A stretch of DNA of 64,000 bases from Bacillota bacterium (GCA_023391695.1 JAEWAK010000012.1:62001-126000); one strand, 5' to 3'; shown: positions 18,426 to 27,332, counted from the first letter of the stretch. The notes: generated from the letters alone by a model not told the origin. A program made the numbers and translations.

Positions 18426-19589
18426 TTATATTTTTATTTTGCCAAAATACCATCCGGTGATCCCGTTCTTTTTTATAAGAAAGCCGTGTTTTGTTTTTTC
18501 CACAATGGAAACCCGCTCCCCTGCCTTGACCGGAATCTGGTAGTCGGTTGAATCTTCGCAATGATAACCGTCGTTTTCTTTATAAATATATTTATTTAAA
18601 ATCCACATCCTGTATTTTGTGGAACTATGTTCACAGTAGGAAAATTCTTCATCTTTTTCTAAAATATCAATTTTATTATCGATCCAATGGATCAACCTGG
18701 AATTTAAACTGCCCTGCCTGGCGGGTGCCTGCCGACCCGGTGCCCAGGGAATGTAATGGGATTGCCCGATTTCCTCCTGGGAATCTGCAATAATCCCGGT
18801 CCTTAAATCGTCCTGGGCCAGGAAAGTAAATTCTTCCGAATGTATGTGAGGGATTATAAATGCATTAAGCTGACCGTTTCTTTTCAGTATATTTCCCCCA
18901 TCAATACTGATTATTTTATGCTCTTTATCAATGATCGGATTGCAGTTTGGAATGGCCTCGGAATACAGAATTACCGGCCAGTGTCCTACAATGCAGTATT
19001 TGTCAAAATACAGCCCTTGCTTTAAGAAAGCATCCGTACATTGGACTTTGGCTGCGATCTGATTATTCAGATCCCTGGACGCCAGCCCAGCATGGACAAA
19101 TGTTAACTTCTGGGTGTCGATTATGTCCGGAAGTGCGTAAATCCACTGTAATTCTTCGTTAAAATTACGTGTCAGTGCTTCCTTTACCTTCATCATATCG
19201 GTTTCTTTTGTTACTTTTATGGACAAGGCATCACACATTTCATTGAGAAGGCTCTTCTTTCTCCACAGCATATAATTTAATAATTCCCTATGTGCCCTGT
19301 CATGGAATATTTCCGCCGAAACGGAATCGCAATTGCCGTTTAGCGGGTGCACATTGTAGACTTTGCATAATTCCATTATATACCTTAGAGTATTAAGGCT
19401 CTGGGGCCCTTTTTCAAACATATCCCCCACAATAAAAAGATAATCCTCACTGCTTAAATTCACTTTCTCCAATAAGCGTTTCAATCCGTTAAGATTTCCG
19501 TGTATATCACTGACAGCAATAATCCTTTTATCTTCCTTAATTTTTAATCGCTTAACTCTGGCTAACAAAATGACTTCCCCCAATCGCAT
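18426..19589 (-). CDS. Calcineurin-type metallophosphoesterase with C-terminal SH3-like domain
   Basis: The 387 residues show the metal-binding motifs of the family in order: DIHGN (about 29-33), GDMFEKGPQS (about 56), NGNCD (about 83) and VHAG (about 168), followed by a GHW motif. The last 60 residues (PVKAGERVSIVEKTKHGFLI...GWYFGKI) resemble a small SH3-like beta domain. The spacing resembles PrpE/ApaH-like protein or dinucleotide phosphatases, but the substrate cannot be assigned. The start ATG follows CGGAG. It is sandwiched between the MTHFR fusion gene (32 bp) and metH, so it should be co-transcribed with them. Confidence 0.82.
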   Translation of the reverse strand: MRLGEVILLARVKRLKIKEDKRIIAVSDIHGNLNGLKRLLEKVNLSSEDYLFIVGDMFEKGPQSLNTLRYIMELCKVYNVHPLNGNCDSVSAEIFHDRAHRELLNYMLWRKKSLLNEMCDALSIKVTKETDMMKVKEALTRNFNEELQWIYALPDIIDTQKLTFVHAGLASRDLNNQIAAKVQCTDAFLKQGLYFDKYCIVGHWPVILYSEAIPNCNPIIDKEHKIISIDGGNILKRNGQLNAFIIPHIHSEEFTFLAQDDLRTGIIADSQEEIGQSHYIPWAPGRQAPARQGSLNSRLIHWIDNKIDILEKDEEFSYCEHSSTKYRMWILNKYIYKENDGYHCEDSTDYQIPVKAGERVSIVEKTKHGFLIKKNGITGWYFGKIKI

Positions 19590-19621
19590 GATCTTTACTC
19601 CGATTGTATATTGTATTATTT

Positions 19622-21403
19622 CTATACAATTTTTATCTTATCCATTAAGCTGACCCGGTTAAAGGGAAGCATAAAATAATAACCGTCCGCACAGGAGCTT
19701 AATTTAGCAATTATCTCACTGGCTATCCCGGCTCCGGTCCATTCTGCCTCTTCCCTGGTCATATCGGGGGTATACCGGTCAATTACCCAATCGGGCACAT
19801 TAATTCCCGAAATCTCATTTTTTATAAAATTGGCATTGCGGAAACTTACCAATGGCATAATTCCGCATAAAATTTTAGTATTTACTTTATTTTTAATATA
19901 CCGGATACGTTCTATGTCCCCGTCGGTAAAAATAGGCTGGGTTAAGAAATATCTGGCACCTGCTTCTATCTTCTTTTCCATTCTCTCAATTACTTTTTCT
20001 ACGGGTCCCCTTCCATAATTTAAGGCACCGCCATAGTATATGGGCTCTTCGCTAAAATGTTCCCGGTTCATTTCTTTCACATAATTCATTAATTGAACGG
20101 AGTTGTAGTCAAAAACTCCCGTTGTCGACTGGCGGCTTTCACTGGGAATGGGATCGCCCGTAACGATCAGAATATTGCGGATCCCATTGGCATAAGCTCC
20201 AAGGAGTCCGGAACGCATGGCAATCATATTCTTATCCCGGCAGCATACATGGGGCATTACGGCCATTCCGGTTTCCCTTATAAGTTTAACACTCATAAGA
20301 ATGGAGTCCACCCGGCTTCTGCCCATCGGTGAATCGGCCATGGTTATAATATCCGCACCCGATTCTTTCAGTTTATGGGCACAGGCTAACAGATTATCGT
20401 CCTTTACATCATAAGGAGGATCCAGTTCCACGGCTACTACCTTTTTACCGGCTTCAAACAGCTCATAAAAATCATTGGTACGGAGTTCTTTGGATTGTGT
20501 CTGCTCCAAGGCAGGTTTTACCCGGATTCCCCTCACCTCGTCCCGTAAGTCGGCTTTATCCGTAATCTTCTTAATATAACCGGGTGTGGTACCGCAGCAG
20601 CCCCCGATCATATCCACGCCAAGGTCTGCAATCCGCTGCATGTTTTCTTCAAAATAAGCTTCGTTATCCATGAAAATCATGCGGTTCTGAAACTGTTCCG
20701 GATACCCGGCATTGGGTACCGCCGCAATATATTTGCCTGCCGGAAAACTAAGCTTCTTTAAGATGTGGTACATATGCCCCGAACCGATTCCGCAGTTAAA
20801 ACCGCCTGCGTCAATCCCATCGGTTCCGGCTATTTCTTCAAGCAGGGCTCTCCCGCTGATTCCTTTGCTGGTATAACCGTTTTTATTTAAGCAGAAATTC
20901 GTTATAATAAAAATCTCAGGAGCCACCGCTTTGATATAAGGCACCAGTTTCCTGATATAACTTATTTCGGAAAAAGTTTCAAATAATATAATTTCAGGTT
21001 TCTGCCTGAGAAAGGTATCACAGATAAACCGGTATTCTTCCAGTATATCTTCCTCTGTCCTTCCCCCCAGTTCCGGAATCGGACCGATATCACAGGCTAT
21101 ATAGACTTCTTTGCCCGACTCCCTGACAGCCTGTTCGGCAAGTTTATAAGAGGCATTAATGATGTCAGCCTGCTCTAACGGCGTTATATTTAATACCTGC
21201 TGGTTGGCAGCGAAACTATTGGTACGGATCAGCTTTGCACCGGCCTTAATATAGCTTCGGTGGATATTAATTATCTTTTCCGGGGCAGTCAGATTGGCAT
21301 ATTCCGATACCGCATTCTGATTATTTTCAATCCTTGAGTAATACGTGCCCATAGCTCCGTCAATAATTAATTTATGTTTCTTTAAGTAATCCTGTATTCT
21401 CAT
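19622..21403 (-). CDS. Bifunctional homocysteine S-methyltransferase / methylenetetrahydrofolate reductase
   Basis: Of the 593 residues, about 1-290 form a homocysteine methyltransferase barrel with the zinc motif GGCCGTTP and GGFNCGIGS. About 305-593 form an FAD-dependent methylenetetrahydrofolate reductase, with VAVELDPP at the start, TMADSP and ILIVTGDPIP. The fusion resembles YitJ of Bacillus. It would make methyl-tetrahydrofolate, which MetH encoded downstream uses to methylate homocysteine. The ATG follows AGGAG. A foldable leader (21423-21513) precedes it. Confidence 0.9.
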   Translation of the reverse strand: MRIQDYLKKHKLIIDGAMGTYYSRIENNQNAVSEYANLTAPEKIINIHRSYIKAGAKLIRTNSFAANQQVLNITPLEQADIINASYKLAEQAVRESGKEVYIACDIGPIPELGGRTEEDILEEYRFICDTFLRQKPEIILFETFSEISYIRKLVPYIKAVAPEIFIITNFCLNKNGYTSKGISGRALLEEIAGTDGIDAGGFNCGIGSGHMYHILKKLSFPAGKYIAAVPNAGYPEQFQNRMIFMDNEAYFEENMQRIADLGVDMIGGCCGTTPGYIKKITDKADLRDEVRGIRVKPALEQTQSKELRTNDFYELFEAGKKVVAVELDPPYDVKDDNLLACAHKLKESGADIITMADSPMGRSRVDSILMSVKLIRETGMAVMPHVCCRDKNMIAMRSGLLGAYANGIRNILIVTGDPIPSESRQSTTGVFDYNSVQLMNYVKEMNREHFSEEPIYYGGALNYGRGPVEKVIERMEKKIEAGARYFLTQPIFTDGDIERIRYIKNKVNTKILCGIMPLVSFRNANFIKNEISGINVPDWVIDRYTPDMTREEAEWTGAGIASEIIAKLSSCADGYYFMLPFNRVSLMDKIKIV

Positions 21404-21422
21404 GGTATTCTCCTATGCCTAT

Positions 21423-21513
21423 AATGGGTTTTTTCTGTAGTTATGATTCCGGCAGCCTAAAGCGCCCGGTTAATTTGCGGGCGATATATCAGGTGCCTCC
21501 CCTTTTACCCATT
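21423..21513 (-). ncRNA. Structured leader RNA of the methionine operon, possible riboswitch of unassigned class
   Basis: Three nested stems can be read on the minus strand: AATGGGT/ACCCATT (21507-21513 with 21423-21429), GGCACCT/AGGCTGCC (21491-21497 with 21451-21458, one bulge) and CGCCCG/CGGGCG (21478-21483 with 21463-21468). The outer arm ends about 20 nt before the start codon, next to the AGGAG site. I do not recognise the SAM-I, THF or cobalamin core sequences in it. Ligand control is only inferred from position and structure. Confidence 0.4.
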
Positions 21514-21659
21514 CCGAAATTTTCTTATTTTATATCATAGCAAGAAATTCATAAAAATAAAAGAGGAAATAAATAAAACAGGGTATTGTGTATTTTTATA
21601 AGGATACCCTATTTACATTAATATGTAAAAACCTTTAAAATAGTGTCAAATTTCCGCAA

Positions 21660-21692
21660 AAAACCGTGCCTTATTTAGGCACGGTTAATTTT
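21660..21692 (-). terminator. Terminator of the LacI-controlled sugar ABC operon
   Basis: On the minus strand AACCGTGCC pairs perfectly with GGCACGGTT across a 7-nt loop and runs into TTTTTTGCG. It is about 40 bp after the last permease gene. Confidence 0.92.
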
Positions 21693-21734
21693 AAACCTGG
21701 GTTATGTTATAGCGGTAATTTTAATCTTGATCCT

Positions 21735-22541
21735 TTATTTAACCGCTCCCGTAATACCTTCCGCAAAGCTCTTCTGCAAAAGGAAGAAAACGATAACGGT
21801 AGGTATGGTACAGATAAGTACCCCTAACATTACCATGCCATAATCAATTACATAACCCGTAAGCAGGTTAGCCACCATCATAGGCATGGTGATTTTTTCG
21901 TTGGACAGCATAATTACCTTGGGCCATAAATAGTTGTTCCAGGCATTCATAAACAGAATGGTCATAGCTGCCGCATAGGTAGCTCTCATGGTAGGTATAA
22001 ATATCCGGATAAATATTCTAAATTCATTCAGGCCGTCAATCCTGGCTGCCTCAATTATGTCGTGGGGAAAGGATCTGGCACTCTGCCGGAAAAGCATAAT
22101 CATAAACGGCGTGGATATGGAAGGCAAAATAAAACCGATGGTACTGTTTAACAAACCGATCTTTGAAAACATCTGAAACAGCGGAATGAGGGTTGCCACA
22201 AAAGGAACCATCATGGCAAGCAGAAGGATGGACATTACGGTATCTTTTGCTTTATCATGGTAAATCTCAAATCCGTAACCGGCAATGGAACATATGGCCA
22301 GGCCTGCCAGGGTAAGTATTATGGAATTCCTTAAGGAGTTGACCATAGCTCTGCCCACCTCCTGTGCCTGTAAAAGGTTTTTCAGGTTTTCAAACAGATA
22401 GGTTCCCGGTACGAGCCTGCCGGCAATTACATCAACACTCTTATTCGTGGCTGATACTGCCATCCAGAACAGGGGGAATACCGAAAAAAGTGATACCATG
22501 GTCAAAATAAAATAGGTAATAAAACTCTTTAAATTTCTCAC
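21735..22541 (-). CDS. Carbohydrate ABC transporter permease, MalG type
   Basis: This 268-residue protein has six membrane segments and the inner-membrane ABC loop EAARIDGLNEFRIFIRIFIPT (EAA motif), typical of CUT1-family importers. The start overlaps the end of the partner permease gene by 4 bp, indicating translational coupling. No ATPase gene is present in the operon. CUT1 systems in clostridia commonly share one MsmK-type ATPase encoded elsewhere. It is the last gene before the terminator. Confidence 0.92.
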   Translation of the reverse strand: MRNLKSFITYFILTMVSLFSVFPLFWMAVSATNKSVDVIAGRLVPGTYLFENLKNLLQAQEVGRAMVNSLRNSIILTLAGLAICSIAGYGFEIYHDKAKDTVMSILLLAMMVPFVATLIPLFQMFSKIGLLNSTIGFILPSISTPFMIMLFRQSARSFPHDIIEAARIDGLNEFRIFIRIFIPTMRATYAAAMTILFMNAWNNYLWPKVIMLSNEKITMPMMVANLLTGYVIDYGMVMLGVLICTIPTVIVFFLLQKSFAEGITGAVK

Positions 22542-23428
22542 CGTTTGTCACCTACTTTCATCTGGATGAAAGCCAGTACGGCAACCAGTACCAGTACGAC
22601 AAAAGACATTGCCGTTGCATAACCGAAGTTAGGTGAATATTCAAAGGACATTTTATAGATATAGTGGGACATGGTTATGGTTGTATTTGCCGGGCCTCCG
22701 TTGGTCAGGTTATAGGATTCGTCAAACAGCTGTAAGGTGCCGTTGGTTGACATAATGGCAGTTAATAAAATCATGGGTTTTAGCAGGGGAACCGTAATCC
22801 TTCCAAAGGACTGGAAAGGGCTGGCCCCGTCAATTTTCGCCGCCTCATAAATGGTATATTCAATATTCTGCAGTCCGGCCAGGTAAAATACCATGTTATA
22901 ACCGGTCCATCTCCATATCAGAGCCAGTATGATGACCGCCTTGGCTGTTCCGGGATTGCCCAGCCAGTTAACGGGCATCTCTATGATCCCCAATTTTAAA
23001 AGCAGGGTGTTAATAAATCCGTCCAGGGCAAATAAGGCCCGGAATATAATGGCATAGGAAACCAGGGAGGTTGCACAGGGCAGGAAAATTGCCGTCCGGA
23101 ACACTCCCTTAAACCTTAAATTCTTATTATTCAGCATGGATGCCAGTCCCAGCGCCAGGATCAGCATAACCGGCACCTGGATGATCAGGTAGAAAAAGTT
23201 ATTCAACAACGCCTGGATAAATACCTTATCCTGCAGCATCCGGATATAGTTATAGAAACCTGCAAATTTCATATGTACACCGACACCGGTCCGAAAAGAT
23301 AACAACAGTGCCCTTGTCATTGGGTAAAAACTCATCCAGCAGATTAATAAAACTGCCGGCAATAGAAAAATCCAGCCCATCAAATTCCGTCGCTTTGATA
23401 AACCCATCCTTTTCTGCTTGCTCTCCAT
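22538..23428 (-). CDS. Carbohydrate ABC transporter permease, MalF type
   Basis: The 296 residues contain six membrane segments with a CUT1 EAA loop (YEAAKIDGASPFQSFGRITVP). With the MalG-type partner it should form the membrane channel for the substrate delivered by the lipoprotein encoded just upstream. The substrate, presumably a mono- or oligosaccharide, is not readable from sequence. Confidence 0.92.
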   Translation of the reverse strand: MESKQKRMGLSKRRNLMGWIFLLPAVLLICWMSFYPMTRALLLSFRTGVGVHMKFAGFYNYIRMLQDKVFIQALLNNFFYLIIQVPVMLILALGLASMLNNKNLRFKGVFRTAIFLPCATSLVSYAIIFRALFALDGFINTLLLKLGIIEMPVNWLGNPGTAKAVIILALIWRWTGYNMVFYLAGLQNIEYTIYEAAKIDGASPFQSFGRITVPLLKPMILLTAIMSTNGTLQLFDESYNLTNGGPANTTITMSHYIYKMSFEYSPNFGYATAMSFVVLVLVAVLAFIQMKVGDKR

Positions 23429-23474
23429 GGTACGTAGCCTCTCTTCCTGGTTTATTTATGCGAAAGGGGCAGTT

Positions 23475-24830
23475 TTATTGCCCCATCTGGAATTTGACGG
23501 TGTCCTCCGCATTCTTAAGTTCGGACTCCAAGTCAGCCCCGCCCACTACGTTGGTCATGGCGGTTCCTACCGCATCCCTGGCTTCATAATAATAAACGCC
23601 TGTAGTATTGCTTGGAACCTTTCCGGCAAATTCCGTAATGTCCGTATAAATTGTCTGACCGCCGAAAAATTCCGAAGGTTGTGCATATACGCCGCTATCC
23701 CCTGCCGGTAAATAAGTTGCCAGGGCACCGGAAGAAGGAAGGATGGTTTCATACAGTTCAACGCTGGCGGCAAAGGTTTTAGACAAGAAATCAACTGCCA
23801 AACCGGTATTCCTGCAATTCGAAGAAATTGCCCAGCTGGAGCCGCCGTTATTGGTATAATTCGTCGCACCCGAAACGGAATTTAAGGAGGGTACGTTGGT
23901 TAAAGCCCATTTTCCGGACTGGTCTTTTGCTGTCTGTATGGATGCCAGAATCCAGCACCCGTTAATCGTTCCGGCCACCGTTCCTCCTGTAAAGGTTGCA
24001 ATATACTGGTCCCAGTCATTGACTTCCACTAAAATGCCTTCCTTAACCAGAGTGGTATATACCTTAATTGCTTCCGTCAAAGCCTGATTCCCGACAATTT
24101 TGGGCGAACCGTCTTCCTGAAATAAACTTTCTCCGCAGGATTGCAGCATTTCCATAATTAAGTCCGGTGAACCTGCCTGTGCGGATAATAAAGGCTGCTT
24201 TGTTTCAGCCAGTATAGCTTTGCCAAGTTCAATGTACTTATCCCAGGTAATATCCGTAAAATCATCTATTGTATAACCAGCCTGTTCAAGTATATCCGTT
24301 CTTAAACAATTGATGCCGGTGCCATTATCAAACGGAACACCGTAATTTTTCCCGTCCACTACGGAATAAGCCACTTTAGCCGGTGCAAAGGAGTCAAATG
24401 CAACGCCGGATCCGGTTAAATCCGTAAAAACTTCCGGAAAATTAACATAGTTTTTTTGGAAGGCATTATCCTGCATCAGGAAAATATCAGGTAAAGTATC
24501 CAGATCTCCGGAAGACGCCGCCGTCGTCAGTTTGGTCTGTACATCATCCCAGGGAGTTTCCACTATATTTAATTTAAAATCGGGATTGGTTTTTTGATAA
24601 ATTTTTTCTGCTTCCTGCATCGCATAAATATTAAAAGCAGGATCCCAGCACCATACCGTAAGGGTGTTTTCATCTTCCGAAGCGGATGCCGGTGTATCTG
24701 CTGCTTTTTTATCTTTGGTGGAGTTGATATTGCCGCCGGTTTCCTTGTCCGCATTGCCGCTCCCCGTACCGCAGGCGGTTAAAGCGGCAATCATCAGGAA
24801 AACCAGAAGGCAGGAAAATAATTTCTTCAT
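23475..24830 (-). CDS. Sugar-binding lipoprotein of ABC importer (CUT1)
   Basis: The start at 24830 behind AGGAGGAG gives 451 residues; an upstream in-frame ATG at 24848 lies before that site and is unlikely. A lipoprotein signal peptide ends in LTAC-G, so Cys20 is the lipidated residue. The mature protein has the bacterial extracellular solute-binding family 1 pattern, including LTVWCWDPAFN at the first strand. Between this gene and the lacI gene upstream is a 250-bp spacer with tandem hairpin repeats, which may set differential expression. Confidence 0.9.
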   Translation of the reverse strand: MKKLFSCLLVFLMIAALTACGTGSGNADKETGGNINSTKDKKAADTPASASEDENTLTVWCWDPAFNIYAMQEAEKIYQKTNPDFKLNIVETPWDDVQTKLTTAASSGDLDTLPDIFLMQDNAFQKNYVNFPEVFTDLTGSGVAFDSFAPAKVAYSVVDGKNYGVPFDNGTGINCLRTDILEQAGYTIDDFTDITWDKYIELGKAILAETKQPLLSAQAGSPDLIMEMLQSCGESLFQEDGSPKIVGNQALTEAIKVYTTLVKEGILVEVNDWDQYIATFTGGTVAGTINGCWILASIQTAKDQSGKWALTNVPSLNSVSGATNYTNNGGSSWAISSNCRNTGLAVDFLSKTFAASVELYETILPSSGALATYLPAGDSGVYAQPSEFFGGQTIYTDITEFAGKVPSNTTGVYYYEARDAVGTAMTNVVGGADLESELKNAEDTVKFQMGQ

Positions 24831-24921
24831 AAATCTCCTCCTATACATTATAAAGTCGTGACTATTCAGTCCGGGGCCCGCTGAATCGTTGCCAAAGTTT
24901 TAAAATACCATATTCAACCAT

Positions 24922-25043
24922 GTCCGCAGGCTCCCTTGGTATGCGCCGCCTTGCGGCGTTGATGCGCACTCACTACGTTCGGCGCGGGTATAAGGTCCGC
25001 AGACTCCATGGTATTCGGTACTTCGTACCGTTGATGTGCATCA
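24922..25043 (-). repeat. Tandem 50-nt repeat with covarying hairpins
   Basis: Two direct copies (24922-24972 and 24995-25043) share GTCCGCAG.CTCC, TGGTAT, GTTGATG.GCA and differ mainly in the hairpin. One reads CGCCGC-CTT-GCGGCG (24944-24958), the other CGGTAC-TTC-GTACCG (25016-25030). The stem changes are fully compensatory, so pairing seems to be kept. The repeats lie between the lacI and binding-protein genes and would be transcribed as RNA. Confidence 0.7.
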
Positions 25044-25097
25044 TTTTGTCCGGCCATGAAAAAACAGAATAATCAATTTCTATAACACAAAAAACAG

Positions 25098-26117
25098 CTA
25101 CTTCGTCGATCTTCTCAGTACGATCTCGTAGTTAACCCAGGTCTTTGGTATTCCGGCTGAGCCGGATATTATATCAATCACACTTTTCGCCGCCGAAATG
25201 CCCAATTCCTTCGGATTAATATTCAGTGCCGTAACCGGCGGATTATAACTTTCCAAATGTGCATTATTGTAAAAAGAAGCCACTTTCACATCCTCTGGAA
25301 TGGAATAACCGTCTTCATTTAATTTGGCAAGTACCCTGGAACATATTAAATCATCGGAACATACAATGCAGTCTGTATGCCGGTCCATGGCCGCTTTCAC
25401 GGCACGGTCGATTAATACGCTGTTATTCATGTCCAAGAAAACGAAACTGTCCTCCACACTCCGGTTCAGATCCTCAAAGGCCTTTGTAAAACCTGCATAC
25501 CGGTTCCGGTTTACAATATAATTCTGATTGCCTGCCAGCAATGTCAGTGAATGACAACCGGATATTAACAATATGGAAGTAAGTTCACAGCAGCCTGCAA
25601 CGTGGTCATTATCAATCTGAATAATGTCCCTGTCTTCGCAGGAACCAATTACTACAAAAGGTATCCCGGCTTCCTTTAAATAACCTTCCGGTTCATCCTT
25701 CACCAGGGACCTGGTTAAAATAACACCGTCCACTTTCCTGTTATGTACCAGTCTTTTAAGAAATGTCAAATCGTCTTCCTTAACCGTTGTAACCACAACA
25801 TCATAATCCTGGCTTGCCGTTTCTTCACAAATGCCCATTAAGCAACTCTGGAAAAATGGTATTTCGATAAGATTTGCATCTGCAGGCAGGACGACACCTA
25901 TATTATAAGTTTTGGACTGGGCTAATCCCTTCGCAATTACATTCGGTTTATAATTATGCTCCCTGATATAATCCTGAACTTTTAACATAGTGGATTCGCT
26001 GATTCTGCCTTTACCGGATATTGCTCTGGATATTGTTGATTTGGATAGTCCCAATTCTTTAGCAATATCACCAATAGTAATACTCCTTGATGCTCTTATT
26101 TTATCGCTATCGTCCAT
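25098..26117 (-). CDS. LacI-family transcriptional regulator
   Basis: The start at 26117 (six bases after GGAGG) gives 339 residues. The N-terminal helix-turn-helix (ITIGDIAKELGLSKSTISRAI) is followed by the hinge helix region NYKPNVIAKGLA and a periplasmic-binding-like sugar domain (about 65-335). It is the first gene of an operon with a sugar importer and most probably represses it until the cognate sugar is present. Two GCAATCGGTTG sites flank its promoter, consistent with autoregulation by looping. Confidence 0.9.
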   Translation of the reverse strand: MDDSDKIRASRSITIGDIAKELGLSKSTISRAISGKGRISESTMLKVQDYIREHNYKPNVIAKGLAQSKTYNIGVVLPADANLIEIPFFQSCLMGICEETASQDYDVVVTTVKEDDLTFLKRLVHNRKVDGVILTRSLVKDEPEGYLKEAGIPFVVIGSCEDRDIIQIDNDHVAGCCELTSILLISGCHSLTLLAGNQNYIVNRNRYAGFTKAFEDLNRSVEDSFVFLDMNNSVLIDRAVKAAMDRHTDCIVCSDDLICSRVLAKLNEDGYSIPEDVKVASFYNNAHLESYNPPVTALNINPKELGISAAKSVIDIISGSAGIPKTWVNYEIVLRRSTK

Positions 26118-26138
26118 CAAGCGCCTCCTTTCCATTGT

Positions 26139-26288
26139 GCAATCGGTTGTTCATATATATATTGTCATTTGAATTTTATGTTGTCAATGTATATTTTATG
26201 TGTGAATTTTTTATATTTCTTATGAATTATTGACAATAAAAATATACACACGCTGACTTTATCAATCATTTTTAGAGCAATCGGTTGC
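26139..26288 (-). promoter_or_regulatory. Promoter of the lacI-sugar importer operon with two LacI-type operators
   Basis: Sites GCAATCGGTTGT (26139-26150) and GCAATCGGTTGC (26277-26288) have the CG-centred dyad of LacI operators and are 138 bp apart. Between them, on the minus strand, TTGACA (26182-26187) and CAATAT (26159-26164) are 17 bp apart, so the nearer operator overlaps the start region. Confidence 0.65.
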
Positions 26289-26311
26289 GCTTTTTTTGTT
26301 TTTAAATGTGA

Positions 26312-26346
26312 AAAAACAGCATATCCCATTGGAAAATGCTGTTTTT
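26312..26346 (-). terminator. Terminator after the DUF2500 gene
   Basis: AAAAACAGCAT and ATGCTGTTTTT pair across a 13-nt loop, with a T-rich stretch on the minus strand. It separates the DUF2500 gene from the LacI operon. Confidence 0.75.
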
Positions 26347-26376
26347 CCGATATTATTTATAATACCTGCCTGTCTT

Positions 26377-26781
26377 TTATTTTCTCACAAAACCTAAATA
26401 CCTGGTGCCTTGAAAGGTCAGTTTCCCTTCATCCCCTTCCGCAAGCAGTCCATACTCGGTCCCGGTGACCTCCAGCTCCATGCGGTCCCCGCTTTCGACC
26501 TGGAATGTGGCATAATACCAGGTAGAAGAACTGTAATGATCGATGGAATTCTCGCTTGCAGTATTGTGGTGATAATTCGAAACATCCGTCCTTTTTGCCG
26601 TAACTACGGCATCTACCGTCAAGACAGGTGAATGATTGTTCCTGTTATTCTGCTTTACCTTCTGGCTGAAACTATAGACAGCTAAACCGATAATCAAAAT
26701 AAACACCAGAAAAAAGATAACAGGAAACACATTAAACATTAGATCAAATGTATTAAACTGATTTGTCCCAAATGGATCCAT
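26377..26781 (-). CDS. DUF2500-family membrane-anchored protein
   Basis: The 134 residues contain one membrane segment (about 17-37) and a beta-rich domain with the family pattern VTAKRTDV, STWYYATFQVESGDRMEL and GLLAEGDEGKLTFQGTRYLGF. Function is unknown; homologues are single-domain membrane-bound proteins of Firmicutes. It stands alone with its own terminator. Confidence 0.8.
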   Translation of the reverse strand: MDPFGTNQFNTFDLMFNVFPVIFFLVFILIIGLAVYSFSQKVKQNNRNNHSPVLTVDAVVTAKRTDVSNYHHNTASENSIDHYSSSTWYYATFQVESGDRMELEVTGTEYGLLAEGDEGKLTFQGTRYLGFVRK

Positions 26782-26867
26782 TTCTTACCTCCCAACTTTA
26801 TATAAGTTATTATAACATAAAGTCCGGGGAGTTAAAAACCGTTATTGGGAATTTTAATCCATTTATA

Positions 26868-26905
26868 ACTTTATAACCGATCTTGTAAAAAATCGGTTAT
26901 AAAGT
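26868..26905. terminator. 15-bp perfect inverted repeat
   Basis: AACTTTATAACCGAT and its exact complement surround an 8-nt A-rich loop. It lies between the DUF2500 gene and the 48-residue gene. It has no clean T-run. Confidence 0.45.
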
Positions 26906-26927
26906 TACTTAAAGCGGCAAGACAAAA

Positions 26928-26955
26928 GGCAGTACCGTAAAGTACTACCTTTTCT
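26928..26955 (-). terminator. Hairpin at the end of the 48-residue gene
   Basis: AAAAGGCAGTAC and GTACTACCTTTT form a stem overlapping the last codons and the stop codon of the small gene. It is a probable terminator. Confidence 0.5.
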
Positions 26956-27091
26956 GATTGATTGGGCCAATGCCTTCTTCCACAACATTATGGGTCTGGT
27001 TTTGATTTTCTACTTTAACCTTATTTGTGATGTTGTTAAATTTCTCGTTTTCTTTCTTTTGCTGCTGTTTCTCTCTTTTCGATTTATCCAT
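26945..27091 (-). CDS. Small basic, highly charged 48-residue protein
   Basis: The frame starts at an ATG behind GAGGTGATAATC and encodes 48 residues. The first 20 are Lys/Gln/Glu-rich (MDKSKREKQQQKKENEKF), then NNITNKVKVENQNQTHNVVEEGIG. It is too short for most gene finders, but the Shine-Dalgarno site is strong. It resembles short clostridial proteins of no known role. Its ribosome site overlaps the stop of the upstream 4Fe-4S remnant, so translation may be coupled to that frame. Confidence 0.5.
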   Translation of the reverse strand: MDKSKREKQQQKKENEKFNNITNKVKVENQNQTHNVVEEGIGPINQKR

Positions 27092-27096
27092 GATTA

Positions 27097-27330
27097 TCAC
27101 CTCGGAATTAGTTTCCGTAAAAGTAAATGAATTATGTATGGGTTTTTATTCCAAAGCTTTCCTGACAGTGCATGATAAGGACATGCATCGATGCATTTCG
27201 TACATTCTGCAGGATACCTGCTTTTTGTAACCGGAGTTCCTTCCGGCAAACCATAATCCAATAATATTGCTGACATTCTAATTCTGGGACCATATTCTGC
27301 TTTTTTCTGATAAAATATTTTTATACTCCG
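27097..27330 (-). pseudogene. 3' remnant of a 4Fe-4S (epoxyqueuosine reductase-like) protein
   Basis: No ATG with a ribosome site is present. An open frame after cutC encodes a convincing C-terminal fragment: EYGPRIRMSAILLDYGLPEG, then ECTKCIDACPYHALSGKLW, a 4Fe-4S cluster motif CxxCxxxCP. This order is that of QueG-like or related ferredoxin-domain proteins, where the pattern sits near the end. The N-terminal part is missing, so the fragment cannot work alone. It lies right after cutC and its TGA overlaps the ribosome site of the next small gene. Confidence 0.7.
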
Positions 27331-27332
27331 AT

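Noticed and set aside
21423..21513. SAM-I, THF or cobalamin riboswitch in the methionine leader
   Set aside because: The stems are there, but conserved core sequences of these classes were not found, so only an unassigned structured leader is reported.
24922..25043. CRISPR array
   Set aside because: Only two imperfect repeats with varying stems and no spacers of regular length; no cas genes in the window.
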